Source: Desulfovibrio oxyclinae DSM 11498 (GTDB lineage Bacteria; Desulfobacterota; Desulfovibrionia; Desulfovibrionales; Desulfovibrionaceae). From it: 12,756 nucleotides of DNA. The position numbers were made by a program, and so were the translations under genes. Where the stretch lies: positions 46,896 through 59,651 of the forward strand of contig NZ_AQXE01000010.1 of NCBI RefSeq assembly GCF_000375485.1, written 5' to 3'. Under the pieces are notes generated by a model. It worked only from the letters and a program-made list of their open reading frames with translations, searched no databases and was not told the DNA's origin. Shown one piece after another: positions 6,774 through 12,756 of the stretch; the first letter of the stretch is position 1, and the number at the start of each line of letters is the position of its first letter.

Positions 6774-7673
6774 ATGACGACGTACGCCCTGCTGGGGGCG
6801 CTGGAACAGGGGTTCGCCTTCGGCCTGATGGTCCTTGGCGTATACATCACGTTCCGCATCCTCGATTTTCCGGACCTCACGGTCGATGGCAGCCTGCCGC
6901 TTGGCGCAGCGGTTTCCGCCGTTGCGATATCCGGCGGCCACTCCCCGGCGCTGGCCTGCGCCATGGCTGCGGGGGCGGGATTTCTCGCAGGCATGGTCAC
7001 CGGCATCCTCAATACGAAGCTCAAGATTCTGCACCTGCTGGCATCCATCCTGACCATGATCGCCCTGTATTCCATCAACCTGAGGGTCATGGGCAAACCC
7101 AATATGACACTTCTCGGCGCGGACACGGTGGTGGATCAGTTCAACGCCTTCACCGGCCTGCCCATGTTCCAGTCCACGCCGATTCTTTTCGGAATCATCT
7201 CCTTTGCCGTGGTCGGACTGCTGATCTGGTTCATGCATACCGAAATCGGCCTTGCCGTGCTGGCAACCGGTGACAACCCGCGAATGATCACCAGTCAGGG
7301 TGTGAATACCGACACGGTCATCATCTTCGGCGTGGGTCTCTCCAATGCTCTTGTGGCGGTTTCCGGCGCTCTCGTGGCCCAGAATCAGGGAGCGGCGGAC
7401 GTCAACATGGGGGTGGGAACCATCATCGCGGGCCTTGCCTCTGTCATCATCGGCGAAACAGTTTTTGGCGATAAATCCATCAGCCGCGCTCTGATTGCCG
7501 CCGTGCTCGGCTCGGTGCTCTACCGCGTGGCCATCGCCCTCGCCCTCGGCCTCAAGCTCGGCTCCTTCTCCATCACGCCGAGCGACCTGAACCTCATCAC
7601 CGCCGTGCTGGTGGTCATCGCACTCACCGCGCCCAAGATGAAGCAGAAGCTCTTTGCCGGGAGGCGGGCATGA
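6774..7673 (+). CDS. ABC transporter permease (TrpY-like, branched-chain permease superfamily)
   Basis: Integral membrane subunit of 299 residues with about eight or nine hydrophobic helices. Typical family segments are the N-terminal GALEQGFAFGLMVLGVYITFRILDFPDLTVDGS and ATGDNPRMITSQGVNTDTV, with VNMGVGTIIAGLASVIIGE, as in permeases that pair with ABC_sub_bind proteins. I chose the ATG at 6774, preceded by AGGAAG at 6759-6764 with nine-base spacing. An in-frame TTG at 6738 would lie inside the terminator T run and would add 12 polar residues with no family likeness. The stop overlaps the start of the ATPase gene by four bases (ATGA), so the two are translationally coupled. This subunit forms the channel through the inner membrane; substrate is undetermined. 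Confidence 0.92.
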   Translation: MTTYALLGALEQGFAFGLMVLGVYITFRILDFPDLTVDGSLPLGAAVSAVAISGGHSPALACAMAAGAGFLAGMVTGILNTKLKILHLLASILTMIALYSINLRVMGKPNMTLLGADTVVDQFNAFTGLPMFQSTPILFGIISFAVVGLLIWFMHTEIGLAVLATGDNPRMITSQGVNTDTVIIFGVGLSNALVAVSGALVAQNQGAADVNMGVGTIIAGLASVIIGETVFGDKSISRALIAAVLGSVLYRVAIALALGLKLGSFSITPSDLNLITAVLVVIALTAPKMKQKLFAGRRA

Positions 7674-8473
7674 GTTCCATGCTGAACGTTTCCGACGGAA
7701 TCAAGGTATTCAACAAGGGCGGCGTCAACGAAGTCACGGCCCTGAACGGCGTGAGCCTTGATGTGCGCGAAGGCGATTTCGTCACTGTCATCGGCTCCAA
7801 CGGCGCTGGCAAGTCCACGTTTCTCAATGCGGTGGCCGGTACGTTCCGGCTCGACTCGGGCAAGGTGGAGCTGGATGGCGACGACGTAACCGGCTGGCCG
7901 GAATACAAGCGCGCCGGACGCATCGGCCGCGTGTTTCAGGACCCGCTCATGGGCACCTGCGCCGGAGCCACCATCGAACAGAATCTGGCTCTGGCCATGA
8001 AACGTGGCAAGCGGCGCGGACTCGGCATGGGCGTGAAGCGCCGCGACCGCGACTATTTTCGCGAACGGCTGGAGACGCTGAACCTTGGCCTTGAAGACCG
8101 GCTCGGGACAGCAACCGGCCTGCTCTCCGGCGGCCAGCGTCAGGCCCTGACCATGCTCATGGCCACACTGGTGCGCCCTCGCCTACTCCTGCTCGACGAG
8201 CACACGGCCGCCCTCGACCCGAAGACCGCGAGCATGATCCTCGACCTGACGGACGAATTGGTTTCCGGGCAGCGGTTGACCACACTGATGGTGACGCACA
8301 ACATGCAGCAGGCCATCAGCCTCGGCAACCGACTCATCATGTTCCACCGGGGTGAGATAGTCATGGATATCTGCGGCGAGGAGAAGAAAGGCCTGAAAGT
8401 CGAAGATCTTTTGCAGCGCTTTGCCAAGCTTCGCGGCGGTGAGGGGGTCACCGACCGCATGTTGCTGGGCTAG
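7670..8473 (+). CDS. ABC transporter ATP-binding protein (TrpZ-like)
   Basis: Cytoplasmic ATPase of 267 residues that drives the importer made by the two preceding genes. Motifs in order: Walker A at 42-50 (GSNGAGKST), Q-loop at Gln90 (VFQDP), the family-type segment GATIEQNLALAMKRG, signature LSGGQ at 152-156, Walker B at 172-177 (LLLLDE), D-loop ALDPKT and H-loop His210 (MVTHNM). All catalytic residues are intact. The ATG overlaps the permease stop as ATGA and has GGGAGG just upstream inside the permease end; a second in-frame ATG at 7679 is possible. No substrate-specific feature is seen. The next gene, ndk, is 69 bases on with its own ribosome-binding site and is unrelated in function. 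Confidence 0.95.
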   Translation: MSSMLNVSDGIKVFNKGGVNEVTALNGVSLDVREGDFVTVIGSNGAGKSTFLNAVAGTFRLDSGKVELDGDDVTGWPEYKRAGRIGRVFQDPLMGTCAGATIEQNLALAMKRGKRRGLGMGVKRRDRDYFRERLETLNLGLEDRLGTATGLLSGGQRQALTMLMATLVRPRLLLLDEHTAALDPKTASMILDLTDELVSGQRLTTLMVTHNMQQAISLGNRLIMFHRGEIVMDICGEEKKGLKVEDLLQRFAKLRGGEGVTDRMLLG

Positions 8474-8501
8474 CGCCAAAAGGCGGTCCGGGGGGACCGT
8501 C
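8474..8501 (+). repeat. Hairpins between the ABC ATPase gene and ndk
   Basis: GGCGGTCC (8482-8489) and GGACCGTC (8494-8501) pair over 8 bp, including one G-T, around a GGGG loop. A smaller alternative, CGCC (8474-8477) with GGCG (8482-8485) around AAAA, would use the same bases. No T tract follows, so intrinsic termination is unlikely; it may protect mRNA ends or be incidental. Confidence 0.45.
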
Positions 8502-8542
8502 ATGGTAACATGGGTAAAACAAATAATCGGAGGCAATTAGGT

Positions 8543-8965
8543 ATGACTGTAGAAACCACTCTTTCCATCATCAAGCCCGACGCCGTCGCGGCGGGCAACA
8601 TCGGCGCCATCCTGCAGATGATCAGCGACGCGGGCCTCAAGATCAAGGCCATGAAAATGGTCCAGATGAGCCAGAAGGAAGCCGAAGGCTTCTACGCGGT
8701 TCACAAGGAACGCCCTTTCTTTGGCGAACTGGTGGAATTCATGACTTCCGGCCCGGCAGTGGTCTCAATCCTCGAAGGCGAGAACGCCATCGCCCGCTAC
8801 CGGGAACTGATGGGCGCCACCAACCCGGAACAGGCAGAGGAAGGCACAATCCGCAAGAATTTTGCAACCAACATCCAGAACAACGCCGTTCACGGCTCCG
8901 ACGCTCCCGAAACCGCCGCAGTCGAAACGGCCTACTTCTTCAGCAGCATCGAACAGGTGAACTAA
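8543..8965 (+). CDS. ndk: Nucleoside diphosphate kinase
   Basis: Cytoplasmic enzyme of 140 residues, the standard bacterial length, that moves the gamma-phosphate from ATP to other NDPs through a phospho-histidine. It carries the N-terminal [12 protein letters not shown], the Kpn-loop and nucleotide-site region, [18 protein letters not shown], and the active-site His117 in [12 protein letters not shown], at the same number as in E. coli. I set the start at the ATG at 8543 because GGAGG at 8529-8533 stands nine bases before it and the protein then begins at the family position. An in-frame ATG at 8510 would add 11 polar residues and cover that site. proC starts immediately after the stop. It links to the neighbours only by position. 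Confidence 0.98.
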   Translation: MTVETTLSIIKPDAVAAGNIGAILQMISDAGLKIKAMKMVQMSQKEAEGFYAVHKERPFFGELVEFMTSGPAVVSILEGENAIARYRELMGATNPEQAEEGTIRKNFATNIQNNAVHGSDAPETAAVETAYFFSSIEQVN

Positions 8966-9766
8966 ATGAAAAAAATCGGGTTCATAGGCGTAGGAAACAT
9001 GGGGTCCGCCATCATCCGCGGCATGGCCGTGCGTGATGACGTCGAGATTCACGGCACCGACCTCAACGCCGAGGTCATCGCCACCCTCGAAAATGAATAC
9101 GGCCTCAAGGCCCAGCCGGACGCCAAGGCGCTCGCCGAAGCGGTGGACTATGTCGTACTCGCGGTCAAGCCGCAGCACGCGTCCAAGGTTCTGGAAAGCA
9201 TCTCCCCCGCCCTCGGCCCGGACAAGTGCCTCGTTTCCATCTGCGCCGGACTGACCGTGGATACGCTCCGCGAGATGTCCGGACAGGAATGCCCCGTGGT
9301 CCGCATCATGCCCAATACGCCCGCCATGGTCGGCGAAGGCGTCTTCGCGATCTGTCTTGACGACGAACAACTGTCCGACGAGAGCAAAAGCTTCATTCCC
9401 GAGATTTTTGACGGGCTCGGGCTGGTCAAGGTGCTCTCGGAAAAGCAGTTCGACGCCTTCACGGCAGTCATCGGTTCCGGTCCCGCATACGTCTTCTATT
9501 TCATGGAGGCGCTCATGGAGGCCGGGGTCAATCTCGGGCTGACGCGGCAGGAGTCCACGGAAATGGTCGAAGCGCTCTTCAGCGGCTCGTCCAGACTCGC
9601 CAAGGAGTCCGATCACCATGTCAGCCAGTTGCGCGAAATGGTCAGCTCCCCTGCCGGAACGACCATCAAGGCGCTGCTGCATCTGGATCGCACGGCGACG
9701 CGAGGCAATATTGTGGACGCGGTCACGGAATCCTATCTGCGCAGTATCGAACTCGGTTCCAAGTAA
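8966..9766 (+). CDS. proC: Pyrroline-5-carboxylate reductase
   Basis: Cytoplasmic enzyme of 266 residues that reduces 1-pyrroline-5-carboxylate to L-proline with NAD(P)H, the last step of proline synthesis. The Rossmann nucleotide motif is at 8-13 (GVGNMG), the AVKPQ segment at 66-70, then RIMPNTPAMVGEG at 113-125, the dimer-domain segment TAVIGSGPAYVFYFMEAL at 166-183, and the family signature region from SSPAGTTIKAL at 227 to RGNIVDAV. Length and motifs are complete. The ATG follows the ndk TAA with no spacer, and no strong Shine-Dalgarno site is seen at the end of ndk, so coupling to ndk translation is likely. proA and proB are not in the window. A strong terminator follows 5 bases after the stop. 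Confidence 0.97.
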   Translation: MKKIGFIGVGNMGSAIIRGMAVRDDVEIHGTDLNAEVIATLENEYGLKAQPDAKALAEAVDYVVLAVKPQHASKVLESISPALGPDKCLVSICAGLTVDTLREMSGQECPVVRIMPNTPAMVGEGVFAICLDDEQLSDESKSFIPEIFDGLGLVKVLSEKQFDAFTAVIGSGPAYVFYFMEALMEAGVNLGLTRQESTEMVEALFSGSSRLAKESDHHVSQLREMVSSPAGTTIKALLHLDRTATRGNIVDAVTESYLRSIELGSK

Positions 9767-9771
9767 TTGAC

Positions 9772-9805
9772 AAGGGCGGGAAAGCAGCTTTCCCGCCCTT
9801 TCATT
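9772..9805 (+). terminator. Intrinsic terminator after proC
   Basis: Perfect 13-bp stem, AAGGGCGGGAAAG (9772-9784) and CTTTCCCGCCCTT (9788-9800), with a CAG loop, followed by T-rich TCATTTT. It ends the ndk-proC unit. It lies in the convergent gap with the minus-strand MFS gene; read from that strand the stem is the same but the T tract is poor, so it may act only partly in that direction. Confidence 0.9.
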
Positions 9806-9867
9806 TTCTCATGCCACGAGCGATGCCGCCATTGCCATATAACGGCTTCCGGCCCGTCTCTCTCCAG

Positions 9868-11160
9868 CTAAAACACCCTCTTCCCGCCTTCCCCTGTTGT
9901 TTCAACAGCGTCTTTTTTACGCGAGATCATGACCTTGGCAAGCGGGACGCAGGCCGCGATTCCGAGTACGCCTGAAAGCACGAGCACGCTTGAAAAACCG
10001 AGGGAATCCGCGATGCCGCCTGCGCCGAGCGCTGCCAGCACGCTGCCGATGGCAGTGGTGGCATTGAATATTCCGATGGCGCTGCCTTCCTCGAAATCGG
10101 CCAGCTCCGCCACATAGGCCGTACCTGCGACGATTGCCGGCGACCACGCAATGGGCGTGAGCAAAAAGAAAAGCGGTGCCAGCCAGACGCTCTGTGCGCT
10201 GTTCGTGAATGCAAGCACCGTCATCCCGGCCACGGACACGATGACGAGCGCATAGGCAAGCATGACCACAAAGCCATTGCCGACCCTTCTTCCCAGCGCG
10301 CCTGACGGTGCATACGCAAAGATTCCTATAAAAGCCCCCGCGGCATAGTACAGGGATGAAGCAAAGGCCCCGATGCCATAAGTCTGCTGCATCAGAAGCG
10401 GATACAGATTGAAGATGAGCCACATGGAGAGCATGGAAAGGAACCAACTGAAGATGAACAGCCCGTACCCGGATTTCAATCGCGTCAACAGGTTGTAGAA
10501 ATGCTTGAGTCGGCCAAGCCTATGATGACTGTGCGGCACCGGCTGACGCGCCGGGCGGTTGCCTCCGGTTCTCTGTGCCGACTCCTGAGGGGTTCGATCT
10601 TCCTCGGCTGGCAGCCCTTTGCGCCCCAGCCACCAGCCGGGAAGCATGAGCAGCCCGGAAGCGAGCATTCCCAACTCCGGCGTGGCCTGAAGCGCCGCGG
10701 CAAGGCCCAGCCCAATGGCCTGTCCCGCTCCGTAGAACGTCTGAAGCCATCCTATTCGATCATCCCATTGCGCCTTGGGCTTGAACTCCACGATAAACAT
10801 GGCGGCCACGGTATTGCTGGCGGCGGCCCCCACGCCCTGAAGGAAACAAAGGGTCATCCAGAAAACCAGATTCGACGTTCCGCCAAAGAGCGCAAGACAC
10901 AGCCCCAGAATCGCATAGCCGAACGCCCAAATCATGCGCAGTTTGCCGGTTCTGTCGGCCAGCCCTCCAAGCAGTGGCGAAAGCAACTGGCCGGCGTAGA
11001 ACGCGGCCACGACAATACCCGCCGCGCCATTTCCCGCAGCCTTGCCGACGATTATCGGAATCAGGATGGGGGCGATGCCGAGCACCACGGCACCTTGAAA
11101 AGCATACCCCGAATACCATTTTTCAGTGTTTTCATTGAAAATTTTCGATGAGAGCGTCAT
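9868..11160 (-). CDS. MFS family transporter
   Basis: Inner-membrane secondary transporter of 430 residues with about twelve hydrophobic helices in two halves joined by a polar central loop rich in Arg, Pro and His (about residues 190-230). MFS motif A is at 65-75 (GGLADRTGKLR), between helices 2 and 3, with a weaker repeat in the second half (GALGRRVGNGF). I set the start at the Met on 11160, where the protein begins MTLSSKIFNENTEKWYSGYAFQGAV just ahead of helix 1; AAGG lies about nine bases upstream. The frame stays open upstream for 84 more codons to near 11412, but that part is polar, has no MFS likeness and runs into the ileS ribosome-binding site. The substrate cannot be told from the sequence. 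It is convergent with proC and divergent from ileS. Confidence 0.88.
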   Translation of the reverse strand: MTLSSKIFNENTEKWYSGYAFQGAVVLGIAPILIPIIVGKAAGNGAAGIVVAAFYAGQLLSPLLGGLADRTGKLRMIWAFGYAILGLCLALFGGTSNLVFWMTLCFLQGVGAAASNTVAAMFIVEFKPKAQWDDRIGWLQTFYGAGQAIGLGLAAALQATPELGMLASGLLMLPGWWLGRKGLPAEEDRTPQESAQRTGGNRPARQPVPHSHHRLGRLKHFYNLLTRLKSGYGLFIFSWFLSMLSMWLIFNLYPLLMQQTYGIGAFASSLYYAAGAFIGIFAYAPSGALGRRVGNGFVVMLAYALVIVSVAGMTVLAFTNSAQSVWLAPLFFLLTPIAWSPAIVAGTAYVAELADFEEGSAIGIFNATTAIGSVLAALGAGGIADSLGFSSVLVLSGVLGIAACVPLAKVMISRKKDAVETTGEGGKRVF

Positions 11161-11247
11161 GAGTACCAACCTTGGCCCTGTTTGCCGAATCTGATCGTTT
11201 CCGTATCGGATCTTCACCTGCGATGCCTCGGGCAATACCACAGACCG

Positions 11248-11261
11248 TTTCCAAATGGAAA
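11248..11261. repeat. Inverted repeat in the MFS-ileS promoter region
   Basis: TTTCCA and TGGAAA flank a central AA. The site is 87 bases upstream of the MFS start, a plausible place for an operator of a local regulator, but no regulator gene is adjacent and the repeat is short enough to be chance. Confidence 0.3.
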
Positions 11262-11320
11262 AACGAGATTGCCTGTTTGCGTCTAACACGGTGTATCGTC
11301 GCACTCTTCCGCTTCGGGCC

Positions 11321-11349
11321 TTGACTTCCGCACCCCCTTGAACCATTCT
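11321..11349 (+). promoter_or_regulatory. ileS: Possible promoter of ileS
   Basis: TTGACT (11321-11326, 5 of 6 matches to the -35 consensus) is followed after 17 bases by CATTCT (11344-11349, 3 of 6 to the -10). This would place transcription start about 60 bases before the ileS ATG. Moderate -35, weak -10. Confidence 0.35.
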
Positions 11350-11414
11350 AGCCGCTCTTTTTGGACCACCTACTTTATTCAAAGAAATATACGTCCCCGG
11401 AGGATCGGCCAACC

Positions 11415-12756
11415 ATGAGTGATTACAAGAAAACTCTTCTGCTGCCCAAAACCAAGTTCCCCATGAAGGCGAACCTCAAGCAGCGTGAACCGGAAACCCT
11501 GAAGTACTGGGCAGAGATCGACGCCTACGACCAGATGATTTCCTCCGGTGGCGAGAACGGTGAATATTGCCTCCACGACGGCCCTCCCTATGCCAACGGC
11601 CACATTCACATGGGCACCGCGCTCAACAAGGTGCTCAAGGACATCGTGGTAAAATCCCGCAACATGCAGGGGCAGAAGGCTCAGTACGTGCCGGGCTGGG
11701 ACTGTCACGGCCTGCCTATCGAGCACAAGGTCGAGCAGGAGCTGAAGAAGAAACGCAAAGAGCTGCCCACCCTCACCGTGCGCAAAATCTGCCGCGAGTA
11801 TGCCGAGAAGTGGCTGGGCGTGCAGCGCAAGGAGTTCAAGCGTCTCGGCGTGTTCGGCACCTGGGAAGATCCCTACATGACCATGAAGCCCGAATACGAA
11901 GCTGCCACCGCCCGCGAACTGGGCAGATTCATGGAAAACAACGGCGTGGTTCGCGGCAAGAAGCCCATTTACTGGTGCTGCGACTGCCATACCGCACTGG
12001 CCGAGGCTGAAGTCGAATACGCGGACCACACTTCCCCGTCCATCTACGTCCGCTTTCCCATGTTCGATGAAAAGGTCAAGGACATCGCCGGTGTCGATCC
12101 GCAGAAGACCTACGTCGTGATCTGGACCACCACACCGTGGACCATACCCGACAACATGGCCGTGGCCGTGCACCCCGATTTTGACTACGTTTTCGTCGAG
12201 GTCGAAGGTAATTTCTACGTGGTTGCCGAAGGTATGCTGGAGACCGTTGCCGAAGCCGCCGGATGGGACTCCCCGAAGGTCGTCGCAACGGTCAAGGGTT
12301 CCGAGCTGGAAGGGCTCAAGCCGAAGCACCCCATCTACGACCGCGAATCCCCCATGGTTCTGGCTGATTATGTCACCCTCGAAGCGGGTACCGGCTGCGT
12401 TCACACCGCCCCCGGACACGGCCCCGACGACTTCGTGACCGGCAAGCGCTACGGACTGGACATTTATTCCCCCATGAACGACCGCGGCGAATTCCTCGAC
12501 GAGGTTGAGTTCTTCGCCGGGATGAACGTCTTCGACGCCAACCCCAAGGTCATCGAGAAACTTGAAGAACTGGGCAACCTGCTGGCGTCCTCCAAAATCA
12601 GCCACTCCTACCCGCACTGCTGGCGCTGCAAGCAGCCGGTCATCTTCCGCGCCACCACCCAGTGGTTCATCGGCATGGAACAAAACGACCTGCGCGGTCG
12701 CGCCCTCAAGGCCATTGACGGCGACGTGAACTGGATTCCGGCATGGGGCAGGGAGC
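11415..12756 (+). CDS. ileS: Isoleucine-tRNA ligase (3' partial)
   Basis: First 447 codons of IleRS, open to the right window edge; the full enzyme is usually over 900 residues, so the KMSKS loop, anticodon-binding domain and any C-terminal zinc site lie outside. It charges tRNA-Ile in the cytoplasm. Seen here: the N-terminal class I segment [19 protein letters not shown], where the HIGH signature reads HMGT (65-68), [18 protein letters not shown], and the CP1 editing domain with [11 protein letters not shown] and [16 protein letters not shown]. Asp339 and His330 match the E. coli editing residues Asp342 and His333. [17 protein letters not shown] follows. The ATG has GGAGG at 11399-11403, 11 bases upstream. 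In E. coli mupirocin sensitivity and proofreading are known for this family; nothing here tests either. Identity is firm. Confidence 0.97.
   Translation, partial: MSDYKKTLLLPKTKFPMKANLKQREPETLKYWAEIDAYDQMISSGGENGEYCLHDGPPYANGHIHMGTALNKVLKDIVVKSRNMQGQKAQYVPGWDCHGLPIEHKVEQELKKKRKELPTLTVRKICREYAEKWLGVQRKEFKRLGVFGTWEDPYMTMKPEYEAATARELGRFMENNGVVRGKKPIYWCCDCHTALAEAEVEYADHTSPSIYVRFPMFDEKVKDIAGVDPQKTYVVIWTTTPWTIPDNMAVAVHPDFDYVFVEVEGNFYVVAEGMLETVAEAAGWDSPKVVATVKGSELEGLKPKHPIYDRESPMVLADYVTLEAGTGCVHTAPGHGPDDFVTGKRYGLDIYSPMNDRGEFLDEVEFFAGMNVFDANPKVIEKLEELGNLLASSKISHSYPHCWRCKQPVIFRATTQWFIGMEQNDLRGRALKAIDGDVNWIPAWGRE

Larger units (their letters stand above)
11161..11414. other. Divergent intergenic region between the MFS gene and ileS
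   Basis: A 254-base region that should hold promoters for both directions. I see one promoter-like element for ileS (11321-11349), an imperfect palindrome (11248-11261), and no T-box motif, tRNA or leader peptide that I can support. The open frame that continues the MFS reading frame here looks like chance in GC-rich DNA. Confidence 0.6.

Noticed and set aside
6698..7273. A 191-codon plus-strand frame starting before the terminator
   Set aside because: Starts upstream of the terminator stem and overlaps the permease gene in another frame; its translation is not membrane-like and has no known domain.
8510..8542. Upstream ATG start for ndk
   Set aside because: It would add 11 polar residues and place the GGAGG site inside the gene; the ATG at 8543 gives the standard 140-residue enzyme.
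8765..9682. A 305-codon open frame on the minus strand
   Set aside because: Antisense to ndk and proC, both certain genes; no recognisable domain in its translation.
11161..11414. T-box leader for ileS
   Set aside because: No AGGGTGG-type T-box sequence, specifier loop or terminator hairpin is present.
11379..12683. A 434-codon open frame on the minus strand
   Set aside because: Antisense to ileS, whose frame has the full set of class I synthetase and editing motifs.

Overview
This is a GC-rich, densely coded chromosomal stretch. Gene content and order fit a motile, Gram-negative deltaproteobacterium of the Desulfovibrio/Pseudodesulfovibrio kind. The pointers are a glycosylase, EnvC-like, CtpA-like and divergent deacetylase gene train, a lone fliM, an ndk-proC pair and a bacterial ileS. 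This assignment is an inference from protein flavour and synteny; no rRNA or other taxonomic marker is present. I see no insertion sequence, phage gene, CRISPR array, tRNA or toxin-antitoxin pair. The window reads as core chromosome rather than an island.

Layout, left to right. (1) 1-4338, all plus strand and tightly packed: the end of an endonuclease III-like DNA glycosylase gene, an EnvC-like LytM factor with a signal peptide and a degenerate catalytic site, an S41 C-terminal processing peptidase with an intact Ser/Lys dyad, and a membrane-anchored divergent polysaccharide deacetylase. The last three all act at or beyond the inner membrane and look like an envelope/peptidoglycan remodelling operon. 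(2) A 274-base non-coding stretch with overlapping inverted repeats, then fliM, the flagellar switch gene, standing without other flagellar genes. (3) An ABC importer of the TrpXYZ-like (ABC_sub_bind) type: periplasmic binding protein, permease and ATPase. A strong intrinsic terminator lies between the binding-protein gene and the permease gene, which probably sets an excess of binding protein over membrane parts. (4) ndk and proC, head to tail with no spacer, closed by a 13-bp-stem terminator. (5) On the minus strand, a 12-helix MFS transporter gene, convergent with proC and divergent from ileS. (6) The first 447 codons of ileS, cut by the window end before the KMSKS region.

I found no obviously new multi-gene system. 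The points most worth checking are the terminator inside the ABC operon with a duplicated 3' arm, the overlapping inverted repeats ahead of fliM, the HxGT instead of HxGH signature in IleRS, and the glycosylase with Glu in place of the catalytic Lys and only three of four cluster cysteines.
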